Assembly: GCA_016293925.1 (NCBI GenBank)
Contig: JAEDCX010000004.1
Coordinates: 1-62,301, forward strand
Length of the DNA: 62,301 bases
Source of the DNA: Lachnospiraceae bacterium
GTDB taxonomy: Bacteria; Bacillota; Clostridia; Lachnospirales; Lachnospiraceae
Direction of reading: 5' to 3'
Below are positions 25,559 to 33,999 of the stretch, in pieces. Numbering within the stretch: position 1 is the stretch's first letter; every line of letters begins with the position of its first letter. The notes below the pieces were generated by a model that saw nothing but the letters and a program-made list of their open reading frames with translations, searched no databases and was not told the DNA's origin. The translations under genes and the position numbers were made by a program.

Positions 25559-27133
25559 CTATGATTCCTCAAACAGTCTCTGTTTTCGTGCAATCATCTC
25601 ATCAATCTTGTCCATATACAAAGCAACATCCTTCACATTTTCGCACCGTTCAATCCGGCCGTCCGGGAACACACGCTTGGTAATCGAACCCGCTCCCAGC
25701 GCAACGATCGTCTGTTTCTCCTCCATAATGAGAATATTATAGATTCCGTTCTTATCTTCCCTTGCGTATCCTACATTTTCAAAATTTCCTGTCATGTTTT
25801 TCTGCCGGTACAGATAATATGGTTTCATGCCCATTCTGGAGGCTCCCTCCGCAGCGATGCGCATGGTTTCCTCCGTATTGTTGGACATGATATATCCATT
25901 CTCCCGGATAAAGCGATTCAGTTTGGAAGCCCGCTTGATGGCGAGGGAATGAACTGTCAGGCTATCCGGATTCAACGCCTCAATCCTACGGACCGTTTCA
26001 GCCACATCCGCATCCGTTTCCTCCGGCAGCCCCAGAATAATGTCCATGTTGATATTATCGAACCCGATCTCCCTGGCAAGACGGAATGCATCTTCCACCT
26101 GCGCCACGGTATGCTGTCTGCCGATCAGCTTCAGCGTCCGGTCGTGCATGGTCTGCGGATTCACGGAGATTCTGCCCACCCGGTGCTGCTTCATGACCTC
26201 CAGCTTCTCTCCGGTAATGCTGTCCGCCCGCCCTGCTTCCACGGTAAATTCCTTCACACGGGTCAGATCGAAGGTTGAACGGATCTTCGTAAGCATCCGG
26301 TCCAGACGTTCTGCCGACAGTGTCGTCGGGGTACCTCCCCCCACATAGATGGTATCCAGCTGCTTATCCTTTACCAGCTCGGCCACACAGTCCATCTCTT
26401 TGCAAAGGGCATCCAGATACTGATCCATTCTCTTTTCCCAGACGCACAGCGGATAAGATGTAAAAGAGCAATACAGACAGGTTGTGGGGCAGAAAGGAAT
26501 CCCGATGTACAGGCTGTAGCCGTTCTCGTAATGGATCCCGTCCAGAATCGTGCGTTCCCGTTTTGCAATGTCGATGCTAAGCTCCGCTTTCTGTCTGCTG
26601 ACGAAATGATTCTGCTGCAGATACCCGATGATTGCCTCATCCGACATATTCTTTTCCAGCATGGTCATGGCAAGCTTTGTCGGCCGGATTCCGGTCAGAT
26701 TCCCCCATGGAAGTTCTTTGCCGGTATAGTCCCTCAGACATTCGTAGAGGAATCTCTTACATACCGCCTTGCGGTAAGCGGTCACCTCCTCCGGAGACGG
26801 CTCCACTCCGTCTGTATCCTCTGCCCCCTGCTCTGCAGTTGATGTCTGTACCTCATTCTCTGCACCCTGATCTGCGATTGCTGTTTGTACCGCATTCTCT
26901 GCGCCGTAAGGTCCATATACTCTCCGGTACTCCCGCAGCAATGTCGTTGGACTCCAAACAGAGATCGCGCACTCCTCTTCTCCCGCCTCTACCACCAGAA
27001 GGCTTACGTGCTCCTCCGTAATCTTTGGCCGGCTTCCAACCGCCACCTCTATCTCTTCCTGTGGAAAAAAAGACCTGACGATCGCGTTCACGTCGTATTC
27101 ATATGTCATATCATTTATGCGAATCTGAAGCAT
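25559..27133 (-). CDS. hemZ: Coproporphyrinogen dehydrogenase HemZ (radical SAM)
   Basis: A 524-residue radical SAM protein of the HemN/HemZ group. The Cx3Cx2C cluster is in IPFCPTTCLYCSF near residue 222, with GGGTPTTLS, NMDIILGLPEETD and the HemZ-type C-terminus. Its length is above the usual figure because of a 13-residue repeat insertion at residues 77-109. In organisms without heme its role is unclear. It lies downstream of the MBL hydrolase with a terminator between them. Confidence 0.9.
   Translation of the reverse strand: MLQIRINDMTYEYDVNAIVRSFFPQEEIEVAVGSRPKITEEHVSLLVVEAGEEECAISVWSPTTLLREYRRVYGPYGAENAVQTAIADQGAENEVQTSTAEQGAEDTDGVEPSPEEVTAYRKAVCKRFLYECLRDYTGKELPWGNLTGIRPTKLAMTMLEKNMSDEAIIGYLQQNHFVSRQKAELSIDIAKRERTILDGIHYENGYSLYIGIPFCPTTCLYCSFTSYPLCVWEKRMDQYLDALCKEMDCVAELVKDKQLDTIYVGGGTPTTLSAERLDRMLTKIRSTFDLTRVKEFTVEAGRADSITGEKLEVMKQHRVGRISVNPQTMHDRTLKLIGRQHTVAQVEDAFRLAREIGFDNINMDIILGLPEETDADVAETVRRIEALNPDSLTVHSLAIKRASKLNRFIRENGYIMSNNTEETMRIAAEGASRMGMKPYYLYRQKNMTGNFENVGYAREDKNGIYNILIMEEKQTIVALGAGSITKRVFPDGRIERCENVKDVALYMDKIDEMIARKQRLFEES
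26828..26905 (-). repeat. two 39-bp tandem repeats inside hemZ
   Basis: Codons 77-102 encode GAENAVQTAIADQ then GAENEVQTSTAEQ, and a third partial copy GAEDTDG follows. The DNA units are clearly related (about four in five bases by eye). It sits in the linker between the N-terminal domain and the conserved helical part. Confidence 0.8.
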
Positions 27134-27197
27134 CCTCTGTACCTCTGTTTTCTGTCATTCTCTTCCCGCACCGTCCCGGTGCACCGGATCATGTAAA

Positions 27198-27228
27198 AAT
27201 CCGTTCTGCATTAACAGCAAAACGGATT
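27198..27228 (-). terminator. terminator after the MBL hydrolase gene
   Basis: Minus-strand AATCCGTT (27221-27228) and AACGGATT (27198-27205) form an 8-bp stem followed by TTTAC. It overlaps the MBL stop codon, so hemZ probably receives only read-through or has its own weak promoter. Confidence 0.6.
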
Positions 27229-27846
27229 ATACTGTTTCTCATGGCCTATTGTGGTTTGATCCCCGTGTCCCGGATAACAGACCGTTTCATCCGGCAGAGG
27301 GAACAGACGCTCCCGGATACTGCGAATCAATGTGCCCTCATTGCCCGTCGGAAGATCTGCCCTGCCCACAGATTCCTGGAAAAGAGTATCTCCGCAAATC
27401 AGCATACCGGCCTCCCGGACGTAATAACAGCAGCTGCCCTTCGTATGTCCCGGTGTTGCAATTACTTTCATCGTAATCCCCGCAATTGTGATCTCTTCTT
27501 CATCCCGCAGATACACATCCGCATCCACTTCATAGGGTCTTCCCACCTGATCAGAGCAGTTTCTGGCGGCACTGGTCAGCAGTTCCTCTTCCTGCTCATA
27601 CGCATACAGCTTCGCTCCCGACAGTTCCCGCAGTTTTCCGGTTCCGAAGATGTGATCGAAATGTCCGTGGGTCAGACAGATTCCTGCCACACGAAAGCCC
27701 TTCTCTTTTAACTTGTCAAACAGGTATTGTCCCAGATCTGCAGGGTCAAAGACGATCACATCCCGCTCGCCCTCCTGCTCCTCCCTGTATAGAAAATAGC
27801 AGTTCGTCTGTACCGCACCTATCACGATTCTACCGATTTTAATCAT
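27211..27846 (-). CDS. MBL-fold metallo-hydrolase (glyoxalase II-like)
   Basis: A 211-residue metallo-beta-lactamase-fold hydrolase. The metal motif THGHFDH is at residues 59-65, further ligands are His in ATPGHTKGSCCYY near 133, Asp in CGDTLF near 151, and His in YPGHGDQT near 193. The substrate class is likely a thioester such as a glyoxalase II substrate, but this is not proved. Its ATG overlaps the rel stop by one base (TAATG), so it is coupled to rel. Confidence 0.85.
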   Translation of the reverse strand: MIKIGRIVIGAVQTNCYFLYREEQEGERDVIVFDPADLGQYLFDKLKEKGFRVAGICLTHGHFDHIFGTGKLRELSGAKLYAYEQEEELLTSAARNCSDQVGRPYEVDADVYLRDEEEITIAGITMKVIATPGHTKGSCCYYVREAGMLICGDTLFQESVGRADLPTGNEGTLIRSIRERLFPLPDETVCYPGHGDQTTIGHEKQYNPFCC

Positions 27847-30140
27847 TATCCTCTGGCCCTCACTATATCCTGAACATTCGGAATACTGCGCAGTTTCTCC
27901 ATGATACGGGCAAGTTCTTCCTTACCCGAGATCTCGAAGTTGATTGTCATACTGGCAATACCCTGTTTACTGGTTCTCGTATTCAAAGACTGAATATCAA
28001 TGTTATTCTCTGTAAGCACACGGGAGATATCTGCCAACAGCCCGCTGCGGTTGGTGGCGAATATATTGATCTCCGCCATGTATTTCCCTGTGTTGGAAAC
28101 CTCAGTCTGCCATTCTGCGTCAATCAGCCGGGGTTTATCCAGTTCCGGAACGTTGATCACGTTCACACAGTCCGTTCTGTGTATGGTAATACCGCGTCCC
28201 CTTGTTACAAATCCTACGATCTCATCTCCCGGAACAGGATTACAGCACTTGGAGAAACGAACTGCAAGATCATGGATTCCTTTTACGATAATACCGCTTT
28301 CAGATCTGGGCAGGATCTGTCTATTCTGCCCAATTTCCTCCAACACTTCCTCATCCGTGATCTGTTTCTTATGATCCCTCTCATAGAATTCCAGCATCTT
28401 ATTGATGATCTGGCCTTCCTTTAATCCACCGTGTCCCACTGCCGCCAGCACGGAATCCCAATCCTTAAATCCGTACTTTGCCATCAGGGCATCCATATAT
28501 TCCGCCCTCATGATTTCCAGCGTATTGATGGTCTTCGCCTTACAATAAGCAGCCAACAGTTCTTTGCCGCGGATGATATTATCTTCTTTTAACTCACTCT
28601 TGAACCACTGAGTAATCTTATTCTTGGCCTGGGTACTCTTCACGACACTCAGCCAGTCACGGCTGGGTCCCTTGGAGTTCTGGCTTGTCATGATCTCCAC
28701 ACGGTCACCGTTCTTGATCTCATAATCAATGGTCACAAGCTTCCCGTTGACCCGGGCGCCCACCATCTTATTGCCCACCGCACTGTGTATGCTGTAGGCG
28801 AAATCAATCGGCGTGGATCCTGCCGGAAGATTTTTTACCTCGCCGGTAGGGGTAAAACAATACACACTGTCAGAAAACAGATCCAGATCGCTCTTCAGCA
28901 GGTTCATGAATTCCTTATTATCGGACATGTCCCGTTGCCATTCCAGAATCTGCCGCAGCCAGACCAGTTTCTCTTCCTCCTGCACTTCCACTTTCTTGCC
29001 GTCGGATGCTTCTTTGTACTTCCAGTGGGCAGCGATACCGTATTCTGCCGCCTTATGCATCTCATAGGTCCGGATCTGTATCTCAAATGGCTGACCGGAG
29101 GAGCCGATCAGGGTAGTGTGCAGTGACTGGTACATATTTGCCTTGGGCATGGCAATATAATCCTTGAACCGCCCGGGCATCGGCTTATAGATCTCATGGA
29201 TAACCCCCAGACAGGCGTAACAATCCTTTACGGAATCCACAATAATCCGCACCGCAAACAGGTCATAGATCTGATCCAGCGTCTTATTCTGGTTCTTCAT
29301 TTTCTTGTAAATGCTGAAAAAATGTTTCACACGGCCATCGATCTGAGCCTTGATGCCGGCACTGGCAATGTGTTTGCTGACTTCATCCACAATATCCTGA
29401 ATATAGCGTTCCCGCTCCGTTTTCTGAATCGCAATCTTATCCACCAGATCGAAATAGATCTCCGGTTCCAGATAGCGGAGTGACAGGTCATCCAGTTCTA
29501 CCTTAATCTTACTGATACCGAGTCGTTGCGCAATCGGAGAATAAATATCCAGAGTCTCTCTTGCAATCCGCTGCTGACTCTCCGGAGGCTGATGCTCCAG
29601 CGTTCTCATATTATGCAGTCGATCTGCCAGTTTGATCAGAATCACACGGATATCCTTTGCCATTGCCAGGAACATTTTACGCAGGTTTTCCGCCTGCATC
29701 TCCAGACGGTCAATGCTTCCGTTTACCTCAAACTTCAGTTTCTGCAGTTTGGTTACACCATCTACCAGAAGAGCTACTTCTTCCCCGAATTCCTTACAGA
29801 TCTCCTCATACGTTATGATGGTGTCTTCGATGACGTCATGCAGCAGACCGGCCGCAATCGTTTCCTTATCCATCTCCAGATCCGCCAGAATGATAGCGAC
29901 ACACAGCGGGTGGATGATATAGGGTTCACCGGATTTCCTCCGCTGTTCCTTGTGTGCTTCATCTGCTGTATGATACGCCTTTTCGATCAACGTAATATCG
30001 TCGGAGGGATGATATTTACGCACACGTTTAATAAGATCCTGATACAACTCCTCAGGACTCAGATATTCCTGCATAGATTCAATTCGTCCGTCATCAATGA
30101 CCAATGGATATTTCTCTTCTGTCATAAGTGTCACCGCCAT
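27846..30140 (-). CDS. rel: Bifunctional (p)ppGpp synthetase/hydrolase Rel
   Basis: A 764-residue RelA/SpoT homologue controlling the stringent response. Hydrolase HD domain: RRKSGEPYIIHPL near residue 66 and the HD pair in GLLHDVIEDT near 98. The synthetase domain follows (GRFKDYIAMPKANMYQSLHT near 318), then TGS (VYCFTPTGEVKNLPAGSTPIDFAY) and a C-terminal ACT domain. Both catalytic halves look intact. It is 38 bp after apt and overlaps the MBL gene, a conserved order in Clostridia. Confidence 0.97.
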   Translation of the reverse strand: MAVTLMTEEKYPLVIDDGRIESMQEYLSPEELYQDLIKRVRKYHPSDDITLIEKAYHTADEAHKEQRRKSGEPYIIHPLCVAIILADLEMDKETIAAGLLHDVIEDTIITYEEICKEFGEEVALLVDGVTKLQKLKFEVNGSIDRLEMQAENLRKMFLAMAKDIRVILIKLADRLHNMRTLEHQPPESQQRIARETLDIYSPIAQRLGISKIKVELDDLSLRYLEPEIYFDLVDKIAIQKTERERYIQDIVDEVSKHIASAGIKAQIDGRVKHFFSIYKKMKNQNKTLDQIYDLFAVRIIVDSVKDCYACLGVIHEIYKPMPGRFKDYIAMPKANMYQSLHTTLIGSSGQPFEIQIRTYEMHKAAEYGIAAHWKYKEASDGKKVEVQEEEKLVWLRQILEWQRDMSDNKEFMNLLKSDLDLFSDSVYCFTPTGEVKNLPAGSTPIDFAYSIHSAVGNKMVGARVNGKLVTIDYEIKNGDRVEIMTSQNSKGPSRDWLSVVKSTQAKNKITQWFKSELKEDNIIRGKELLAAYCKAKTINTLEIMRAEYMDALMAKYGFKDWDSVLAAVGHGGLKEGQIINKMLEFYERDHKKQITDEEVLEEIGQNRQILPRSESGIIVKGIHDLAVRFSKCCNPVPGDEIVGFVTRGRGITIHRTDCVNVINVPELDKPRLIDAEWQTEVSNTGKYMAEINIFATNRSGLLADISRVLTENNIDIQSLNTRTSKQGIASMTINFEISGKEELARIMEKLRSIPNVQDIVRARG

Positions 30141-30178
30141 CTTTTCAGATTTTTCGTTGATCTTATTATTCGTTGATC

Positions 30179-30703
30179 TTATTTTCCTTCATAACGAACT
30201 GCTGATTCTAATCTATATCCTGCGATCTTCTCTCTTCCCTTCAATCCGGCAAGTTCAATCATTACAACCACGCCTACGACCACACCTCCCAGGGATTCCA
30301 CCAATTTGATCATGGCCTCGGTGGTTCCTCCCGTAGCGATCAGGTCATCCACAATCAGAACTTTCTGTCCGGGCCGGATGGAATCCTTATGCATCTCAAT
30401 CGTCGCGGTACCGTACTCCAATGCATAGGATGTTTCAACGGTTTCGCAGGGCAGTTTCCCCTTTTTCCGGATCAATACGAACGGCTTGTGGAGATTATAT
30501 GCAATGGGGGTTCCGAAAATGAATCCCCTGGATTCCGGTCCTGCAACCACGTCGATGTCCAGATCCCGAACCAGGTCCTGCATGGTATCAATGGCAAGAT
30601 GAAGTCCGTCCGCGTCCTGCAACACGCTCGTCACATCCCTGAAGATGATGCCTTGTTCCGGGAAATCCGGAATACTTCTCACGTATTCTTCCAATTTCTT
30701 CAT
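30179..30703 (-). CDS. apt: Adenine phosphoribosyltransferase
   Basis: A 174-residue PRT-fold enzyme joining adenine and PRPP to give AMP. The PRPP loop VLIVDDLIATGGT is near residue 122, and PDFPEQGIIFRDVT near residue 13 and GPESRGFIFG near 55 are typical. ATG 30703 has GAGGAG 7 nt upstream; a longer in-frame start at 30766 would begin in the promoter. First of apt-rel-MBL. Purine salvage next to ppGpp turnover is a common pairing. Confidence 0.96.
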   Translation of the reverse strand: MKKLEEYVRSIPDFPEQGIIFRDVTSVLQDADGLHLAIDTMQDLVRDLDIDVVAGPESRGFIFGTPIAYNLHKPFVLIRKKGKLPCETVETSYALEYGTATIEMHKDSIRPGQKVLIVDDLIATGGTTEAMIKLVESLGGVVVGVVVMIELAGLKGREKIAGYRLESAVRYEGK

Positions 30704-30768
30704 ATTAACTCTCCTCATATGTGGTATTGTCCTGAACAGAAACACTGCCTCACTGTAAATTATCATCT

Positions 30769-30797
30769 ATTATAGTATGATTTGATAGTCGTTGCAA
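30769..30797 (-). promoter_or_regulatory. sigma-A promoter of apt-rel
   Basis: Minus-strand TTGCAA (30792-30797), a 17-bp spacer, TATAAT (30769-30774), about 70 bp before the apt start. It is the only strong promoter seen for apt-rel-MBL. Confidence 0.8.
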
Positions 30798-30813
30798 GCC
30801 CTCACCGAATAGA

Positions 30814-30845
30814 AATCCCCCGACAGATCACTCCGTCGGGGGATT
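30814..30845 (-). terminator. terminator of groES-groL
   Basis: AATCCCCCGAC (30814-30824) and GTCGGGGGATT (30835-30845) form a perfect 11-bp GC-rich stem with a 10-nt loop, 24 bp after groL. On the minus strand it is followed by a short T-rich stretch. Confidence 0.85.
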
Positions 30846-30869
30846 GTAATGCATACACAATCGGCAGGC

Positions 30870-32492
30870 TTACATCATGCCGCCCATTCCGCCGCCTGCG
30901 GGCATTGCAGGGGTATCTTCCTTGATATTTGCTACGACAGATTCTGTTGTAAGCAGTGTGCTTGCAACACTGGTAGCATTCTGCAGAGCGCTTCTCGTAA
31001 CCTTGGCAGGATCCAGAATACCATTCTGCACCATATCAACATATTCTTCTTTCAGTGCATCGAAGCCGACACCGATCTGGGACTCACGTACCTTATTGAT
31101 GATAACGCTTCCTTCCAAACCTGCATTGGCAGCAATATGGAACAGCGGAGCCTCCAATGCTTTCAGCACGATGTTCGCACCTGTCTTCTCATCGCCTTCC
31201 AATGTATCTGCAAGTTTTGCAACTTCCTTGGATGCATGGATATATGCGGAACCGCCACCGCTGATAATACCTTCCTCCACAGCGGCTCTGGTGGCTGCAA
31301 GAGCGTCCTCCATACGAAGTTTTGCTTCCTTCATCTCGGTCTCTGTTGCCGCACCAACCCGGATTACGGCAACGCCGCCTGCCATCTTGGCAAGTCTCTC
31401 CTGCAGTTTCTCTCTGTCGAAATCAGATGTTGTCTCTTCAATCTGCATCTTAATCTGAGCGATTCTGGCTGCGATCTCATCCTTGCCGCCTTCACCGTCC
31501 ACGATAATGGTGTTCTCTTTCTGCACTTTGACAGATTTTGCACGACCGAGCTGAGCCATCGTCGTATCCTTCAGTTCCAGACCAAGATCGGAACTGATTA
31601 CCTGACCGCCCGTCAGAATTGCGATATCCTCTAACATGGCCTTTCTTCTGTCGCCATATCCCGGAGCCTTTACAGCCACCACGGAGAATGTGCCACGCAA
31701 TTTGTTTACAATCAATGTGGTAAGTGCTTCACCCTCAACATCCTCAGCAATAATCAATAACTTGCTTCCGGACTGAACGATCTGCTCCAGTACCGGAAGG
31801 ATATCCTGAATATTGGTGATCTTCTTGTCTGTGATCAGGATGTACGGATTATCCAGGTTGGCTTCCATCTTATCCATATCGGTTGCCATATAAGCGGAAA
31901 TATATCCTCTGTCGAACTGCATACCTTCTACGAGATCCAGCTCCGTCTTCATTGTCTTAGACTCTTCAATGGTGATTACGCCGTCTCCGCTGACCTTCTC
32001 CATGGCATCCGCAACCATATTGCCCACTTCATCATCTCCTGCAGAGATTGCTGCCACACGTGCGATATGCTCTTTGCCGTTTACCTTGGAGCTCATCTTC
32101 GCGATTGCCTCTACTGCGCAGTCAGTTGCTTTTTTCATACCCTTTCTCAGGATAATCGGGTTAGCGCCTGCTGCCAGGTTCTTCATACCTGCATTGATCA
32201 TTGCCTGAGCCAGAACCGTGGCAGTTGTTGTTCCGTCACCTGCCACATCGTTGGTCTTGGTTGCAACCTCTTTCACAAGCTGTGCGCCCATGTTCTCAAA
32301 CGCATCTTCCAATTCGATCTCTTTGGCAATGGTAACACCGTCATTGGTAATCAACGGAGCGCCGTAGGATTTATCCAGAACAACATTTCTTCCTTTCGGT
32401 CCCAGTGTAACCCGGACGGTATCTGCCAGTTTATTAACGCCTGCTTCCAGAGCGGCACGTGCTTCTGCACCGTATTTAATCTCTTTTGCCAT
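30870..32492 (-). CDS. groL: Chaperonin GroEL
   Basis: A 540-residue 60-kDa chaperonin that folds proteins in a double ring with GroES. VTLGPKGRNVVLDKS near residue 29, GDGTTTATVLAQAM near 86 and the Gly/Met-rich C-terminus (MPAGGGMGGMM) are standard. It lies 29 bp after groES under the CIRCE-controlled promoter, with a strong terminator after it. No unusual residues were noticed. Confidence 0.98.
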   Translation of the reverse strand: MAKEIKYGAEARAALEAGVNKLADTVRVTLGPKGRNVVLDKSYGAPLITNDGVTIAKEIELEDAFENMGAQLVKEVATKTNDVAGDGTTTATVLAQAMINAGMKNLAAGANPIILRKGMKKATDCAVEAIAKMSSKVNGKEHIARVAAISAGDDEVGNMVADAMEKVSGDGVITIEESKTMKTELDLVEGMQFDRGYISAYMATDMDKMEANLDNPYILITDKKITNIQDILPVLEQIVQSGSKLLIIAEDVEGEALTTLIVNKLRGTFSVVAVKAPGYGDRRKAMLEDIAILTGGQVISSDLGLELKDTTMAQLGRAKSVKVQKENTIIVDGEGGKDEIAARIAQIKMQIEETTSDFDREKLQERLAKMAGGVAVIRVGAATETEMKEAKLRMEDALAATRAAVEEGIISGGGSAYIHASKEVAKLADTLEGDEKTGANIVLKALEAPLFHIAANAGLEGSVIINKVRESQIGVGFDALKEEYVDMVQNGILDPAKVTRSALQNATSVASTLLTTESVVANIKEDTPAMPAGGGMGGMM

Positions 32493-32521
32493 AATTCATA
32501 GCCTCCTAAATAATTACTTGA

Positions 32522-32806
32522 TTATTGAATGATTGCCAGAATATCATTCTGTTTTACAACAATGTACTCGGTATCGTCCAGTTTCACTTCTGTTCCTGCG
32601 TACTTGGAGAAGATCACCTGATCTCCGACTTTCACTTCCATCTGAATCTCTTTGCCGTCCACAACTCCGCCAGGTCCTACTGCAATGACCTCTGCCTGCT
32701 GCGGTTTCTCCTTATTCTGTCCCGGAAGGACAATTCCTGACTTCGTAGTTTCTTCTGCTACCAGTTGTTTCAAAACAACTCTGTCACCCAATGGTACTAA
32801 CTTCAT
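32522..32806 (-). CDS. groES: Co-chaperonin GroES
   Basis: A 94-residue GroES, full length. The N-terminus VPLGDRVVLKQL, the mobile loop (EETTKSGIVLPGQ) and the VGDQVIFSKYAGTEVK stretch are all typical. AAGGAGG is 7 nt before the ATG. First gene of groES-groL. Confidence 0.98.
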   Translation of the reverse strand: MKLVPLGDRVVLKQLVAEETTKSGIVLPGQNKEKPQQAEVIAVGPGGVVDGKEIQMEVKVGDQVIFSKYAGTEVKLDDTEYIVVKQNDILAIIQ

Positions 32807-32851
32807 GATACTGCCTCCTTATTATGTAAATGTGTTGATCTTTTTGTCTTA

Positions 32852-32878
32852 TTAGCACTCGTTGTGTTTGAGTGCTAA
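32852..32878. promoter_or_regulatory. CIRCE element (HrcA operator)
   Basis: TTAGCACTC, 9 bp, GAGTGCTAA: a perfect match to the CIRCE consensus. It begins 12 bp downstream of the -10 box and lies 46 bp before groES, so heat-shock control by HrcA is expected. Confidence 0.97.
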
Positions 32879-32889
32879 TCACAATTGTT

Positions 32890-32918
32890 ATAATATGTTT
32901 TTTCCATACATAATGCAA
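32890..32918 (-). promoter_or_regulatory. sigma-A promoter of groES-groL
   Basis: Minus-strand TTGCAT (32913-32918), 17 bp, TATTAT (32890-32895), directly upstream of CIRCE. Confidence 0.75.
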
Positions 32919-33015
32919 GAGCAAAAAAGAATATCATTCCATGTCTTTCTCATAAAATACTCTCTTTTGCTCTCGATATCTCTTGTTTTCTCTTATTTGC
33001 TCACTTTTTGAAAAA

Positions 33016-33858
33016 TTATTTCTTGTACAGCCGCTCGCGATACCCCGGTTCCTGCTTCATCTCCAGTTTGTTCTCAAACATCAGATACTGGACATCGTCA
33101 AATAGTTCCTCCAGGTGCTGTTCCACATTGTATTTCAGAATGCTACCGCAGGCAACACTAGGGGCCAGATGCAGATCCTCATACTCTCTGCACGCCTTCT
33201 GGATCCGTCCGATATAGTCCGCATCCTCCGATTCCTCCGCCATGGGAATCACCACATGGAACACATCTCCGTCGGTACGGCCGATCACATATTCCGGTTT
33301 GGCCTCCTGCTTCAGGATCCCGGCAACAATCCGAATCAGCCTGTCACTCTCTTCATTGCCATAATTCACATTGGCGTATTTCCAGTCATTGATATTCACG
33401 CAGATCAACGCAACCGGTATGACCTCTGCTCTATCAATGACACGGATACGATTCATGAAATATTCCCGATTAAATACTCCGGTCAGAATATCTTCTCCGG
33501 AATCGGTCATGGTAACCCGGTGTCTGGTGTCGGAACAGGTTCCTTCCTCCGGTTCTCCCTGCAGCACAGACATATAATTATATTCTTTCCCCAGATGTTT
33601 CATGAGTGCTTCCGCATCCTCGCGTCCGACATCCTCACCCAGGTATTCCCAATAGTATGTAATACGGTGCACCCCTTGTCCCAGCTGTTCGCCATCCCTG
33701 GATGCCCTGTCAACCCAGAACGCCTCGCCGGCGTTAACCTGTATGACGGGCGCACCATTCTCATCCAGAACCACTACGCCTACCGGAAGAATCCTTCCGA
33801 TCAGTTCCAAATGCTCACACAGCATATCAAACGGTAACGATTTTGCTCTTTTGTCCAT
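33016..33858 (-). CDS. Degenerate GGDEF-domain protein with PAS-like N-terminus
   Basis: A 280-residue protein. Residues 14-50 (LEHLELIGRILPVGVVVLDE region) look PAS-like, and a GGDEF fold starts at DILTGVFNREYF (about 123-134). The active site is altered: the GGDEF motif reads DGDVF at 196-200, and the metal-binding D-x-D site reads N155-I-N157. No RxxD inhibitory site is seen. So diguanylate cyclase activity is unlikely and the domain may act as a nucleotide sensor or partner module. ATG 33858 has GGAGG closely upstream. It stands alone between groES and the chemoreceptor. Confidence 0.8.
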   Translation of the reverse strand: MDKRAKSLPFDMLCEHLELIGRILPVGVVVLDENGAPVIQVNAGEAFWVDRASRDGEQLGQGVHRITYYWEYLGEDVGREDAEALMKHLGKEYNYMSVLQGEPEEGTCSDTRHRVTMTDSGEDILTGVFNREYFMNRIRVIDRAEVIPVALICVNINDWKYANVNYGNEESDRLIRIVAGILKQEAKPEYVIGRTDGDVFHVVIPMAEESEDADYIGRIQKACREYEDLHLAPSVACGSILKYNVEQHLEELFDDVQYLMFENKLEMKQEPGYRERLYKK

Positions 33859-33938
33859 ACTCCCTCCATCTGTCAGTTTGCCATACACCCTGATTTCATT
33901 ATAAATTAGGATGTGGTCAAAGTCTACCACAATCAAAA

Positions 33939-33962
33939 GAAGCGGAGAAAAATCTCCGCTTC
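33939..33962 (-). terminator. terminator after the chemoreceptor gene
   Basis: GAAGCGGAGA and its complement TCTCCGCTTC with a 4-nt loop, followed on the minus strand by TTTTG. It is a compact 10-bp hairpin just after the MCP stop. Confidence 0.85.
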
Positions 33963-33999
33963 CGTCAATGCAATATCATTTCTGTCTGTCAAATGACTA

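Noticed and set aside
25486..25560. Inverted repeat after hemZ as a terminator
   Set aside because: The loop is 55 nt and no T-tract follows on the minus strand.
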